DNA from: Planctomycetaceae bacterium
GTDB lineage: Bacteria; Planctomycetota; Planctomycetia; Pirellulales; Pirellulaceae
Assembly: GCA_005798335.1 (NCBI GenBank)
Contig: SYJV01000533.1
Location: forward strand, 1 to 64,000
Direction of reading: 5' to 3'
Length of the DNA stretch: 64,000 bases
The notes beneath the pieces were generated by a model, which saw only the letters and a list, made by a program, of their open reading frames with translations, did no database searches and had not been told where the DNA came from. Shown piece by piece: positions 62,153-64,000 of the stretch. The position numbers and the translations under genes are program-made. The first letter of the stretch is position 1, and every line of letters begins with the position of its first letter.

Positions 62153-63532
62153 TTGAACAGACCGGACATTGATTGGCAAGCTGTACTCGGGCCACTGTTC
62201 GGTACAGATATCATTCCCAGTCATGAAATCCAAGAGTTGGAAAACGCTACCAGGACTCACGTGCGGCGAGCGCTGCGCATGCGTTCCAATGATGCTCCTC
62301 ACCATCTGCCGTTTGCAACCGAGGCGGTTCCATGGTACGAACCTGGCAGGTTCTTGGTCGATTCAACTGTTCGACCGGGTGCGTTTCTTCAGTACGCTTC
62401 GGGCGGTTACTACATTCAGGACGCAGGCTCCATGCTGGCACTGGCTCTCTGCGACGCGCGGCCGGGGCAATTGATCTGCGACGTTTGCGCCGCACCAGGC
62501 GGCAAGTCCACGGGCTTGCTCGATCGACTTGGCGGCGCTGGTCTCGTGTTGGCCAACGAAGTCATTCATTCGCGCGTGGGTATTTTGGAGTTAGCTTTGG
62601 CGCGCAGCGGGTTCGATAACTACTTGATTCACAGCTTAGAAACCGAATCGCTGGCCCGCGTCTGCGGCGATGTGTTCGATTGTGTGCTGGTCGACGCTCC
62701 TTGCACTGGCCAATCTATGATCGGCAAGGGCAAGCAGTCGCTGTCGGCTTTTAGCGCGCGACAGATCGAACACAGCGCCGCGCGACAACAACGTATTGTT
62801 CGCAATGCAGCAGCGCTGGTTCGCCTCGGTGGCCGATTGGTATATTCCACATGTACTTTTGCCCACGCCGAAAACGAGGGCATCCTCCAATGGTTGTGCG
62901 AATTATCAAACGACTGGCAGCCGATAATCGAACCGAAGCTGAACCATTGGGCGAGCTACCTGCCGGGCACCTATCGACTTTGGCCTCATCGCGATCAATG
63001 CGCTGGGGCATTTGCAGCAGCCTACCGCCGCATTGGCAACCACGACGTTCTGCTCGATGATCAAGCTGTGGCGGGCCGTCGGCACGTTCCATTCGACGCG
63101 CGCAAAAAAGCCAACTGGGTGGAAGCTGACTTTCCCGCTGCAGATTATTGGTCCGAGCGAGTTGCTGGACAGTGGTTTCGACGTGGCGATCAGATCCACC
63201 GATTCCAACAGGCGACTCCGCACGACTGGATTGAATTGGCTGTCGCTGGTGTCGAAGTTGCGAAAATTCAATCGCGGGATACTGTCCCGAGCTTTCCGTC
63301 CGCAGTCGCCGGGGCCAATTTTCTCAGCGGTGTACATTTTTGCGAACTCGACGATCACGATGCGAGTCGATTCATGGCGGGAGAAAGCCTGATGAGCGGG
63401 GAGCTGGCCGATGGTTGGACCGTGGCCTGCTGGCGATCGCACCCGCTTGCCTGGACAAAATTCGTGTGCGGCACCCTTAAGAATCACCTTCCCAAGCCAC
63501 TGCGCCAACCGGGCTTGCGTGCAAGTATGTGA
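62153..63532 (+). CDS. 16S rRNA m5C methyltransferase, RsmB/RsmF (NOL1/NOP2/Sun) family
   Basis: 459 aa, start TTG at 62153. SAM motif I is ICDVCAAPGGKSTGLLDRLG, motif IV is VLVDAPCTGQSMIGKG (conserved Pro-Cys), and motif VI is LVYSTCTFAHAENEGILQWL with the catalytic-cycle Cys. The C-terminal ~130 residues include a PUA-like region as in RsmF, so it resembles RsmF more than RsmB (no NusB-like N-domain). Target cytosine not certain. Confidence 0.9.
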   Translation: MNRPDIDWQAVLGPLFGTDIIPSHEIQELENATRTHVRRALRMRSNDAPHHLPFATEAVPWYEPGRFLVDSTVRPGAFLQYASGGYYIQDAGSMLALALCDARPGQLICDVCAAPGGKSTGLLDRLGGAGLVLANEVIHSRVGILELALARSGFDNYLIHSLETESLARVCGDVFDCVLVDAPCTGQSMIGKGKQSLSAFSARQIEHSAARQQRIVRNAAALVRLGGRLVYSTCTFAHAENEGILQWLCELSNDWQPIIEPKLNHWASYLPGTYRLWPHRDQCAGAFAAAYRRIGNHDVLLDDQAVAGRRHVPFDARKKANWVEADFPAADYWSERVAGQWFRRGDQIHRFQQATPHDWIELAVAGVEVAKIQSRDTVPSFPSAVAGANFLSGVHFCELDDHDASRFMAGESLMSGELADGWTVACWRSHPLAWTKFVCGTLKNHLPKPLRQPGLRASM

Positions 63533-63618
63533 ATGGTGCTACCCACACTCAGCCAGTGTTTGTAGACTACATCACCATGCAAGTGTATTAACCATTTGAT
63601 CAAGCCAAAGATTGACCC

Positions 63619-64000
63619 ATGCCGCCAACATTGAACAAATATAGCAGTCGAATTACCCAACCCAAAAGTCAGGGCGCGTCCCAAGCAATGCTGTATGCCA
63701 CCGGCCTAAAACCTGACGATATGAACAAAGCCCAAGTCGGGATCGCCAGCGTTTGGTACGAAGGCAACCCGTGTAACATGCATTTGAATAAGCTGGCCGA
63801 CGCGGTCAAGGAAGGGGTCACTGCAGCCGGGTTGGTTGGCATGCGATTCAATACTATCGGTGTCAGCGATGGCATCTCGATGGGAACTGACGGCATGAGT
63901 TACTCGTTGCAATCTCGCGACTTGATTGCGGATTCCATCGAAACGCTTATGGGTGGCCAATGGTATGACGGTTTGGTTGCCTTGCCGGGCTGTGACAAGA
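63619..64000 (+). CDS. ilvD: Dihydroxy-acid dehydratase, 5' part (runs off the window)
   Basis: First 127 residues: [20 protein letters not shown] start, then [20 protein letters not shown] with one Fe-S Cys (CNMH), [22 protein letters not shown] and VALPGCDK with the next Cys. IlvD dehydrates 2,3-dihydroxy-isovalerate and -methylvalerate in Val/Ile synthesis. The gene is truncated by the window edge; it begins 86 nt after the methyltransferase stop. The ORF track shows only minus-strand shadows here. Confidence 0.96.
   Translation, partial: MPPTLNKYSSRITQPKSQGASQAMLYATGLKPDDMNKAQVGIASVWYEGNPCNMHLNKLADAVKEGVTAAGLVGMRFNTIGVSDGISMGTDGMSYSLQSRDLIADSIETLMGGQWYDGLVALPGCDK

Overview
The window looks like chromosomal DNA from a planctomycete of the Pirellula/Rhodopirellula type. 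The evidence is the gene families: a DUF1501 protein next to a PSCyt1/DUF1549/DUF1553 protein (a planctomycete signature pair), a BBP7-type outer-membrane beta-barrel, a DUF6677-like protein, a very Cys-rich secreted repeat protein, weak Shine-Dalgarno sites with frequent GTG/TTG starts, and many palindromic intergenic repeats. No species assignment is made, and no database was searched.

Layout. 0.2-3 kb: a coiled-coil membrane protein, a NUDIX hydrolase, a secreted cupin and tRNA-Gln(CTG). 3.2-9.2 kb (minus): a compact arginine succinyltransferase (AST) catabolic operon (class III aminotransferase, astA, astD, astB) with no astE in view. 9.5-20.5 kb: a DUF6580-like membrane protein, a Gfo/Idh/MocA oxidoreductase, two secreted amidohydrolase-family proteins (one a tandem fusion), and the DUF1501 plus PSCyt1 pair. 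20.5-24.4 kb: a DTGS-motif protein, a receiver protein, the frameshifted tail of a histidine kinase, a 179-bp tandem repeat in which each unit is a small ORF, a cobA-hemD fusion and rpsT. 24.4-26.1 kb: a MITE-like element and the BBP7 protein.

26.4-40 kb (plus) is a long housekeeping run: a short SecA paralog, an M24 peptidase, accB, accC, a PPi-type phosphofructokinase, rph, purE, purK, a GGCT-like protein, rpe, a histidine-phosphatase-fold pseudoenzyme, accD and a divergent Ser/Thr kinase. 40-44.7 kb (minus): trkA-trkH potassium uptake and small membrane proteins. 45-49 kb: a second DUF1501 protein and a HEAT-repeat protein. 49.6-53.5 kb (minus): two glycosyltransferases and an XRE regulator. 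54.4-64 kb: a sugar-phosphate isomerase, tRNA-Gly(CCC), a YceH-like protein, an SDR, a DMT transporter, a pseudo-receiver, a cupin, the Cys-rich protein with a clear terminator, a GNAT, an RsmB/F-type rRNA methyltransferase, and the 5' part of ilvD running off the window.

The most unusual material is small-scale: (1) a 122-131 bp MITE-like palindrome in three copies, one bounded by a perfect 10-bp target duplication and nested inside another palindromic family; (2) the 179-bp repeat made of back-to-back 57-codon ORFs that fills the space where a histidine kinase was lost; (3) several enzyme-fold proteins whose catalytic residues are gone (phosphatase fold, receiver, amidohydrolase domains, kinase loop). 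No CRISPR array, prophage, transposase or obvious defence island was seen.
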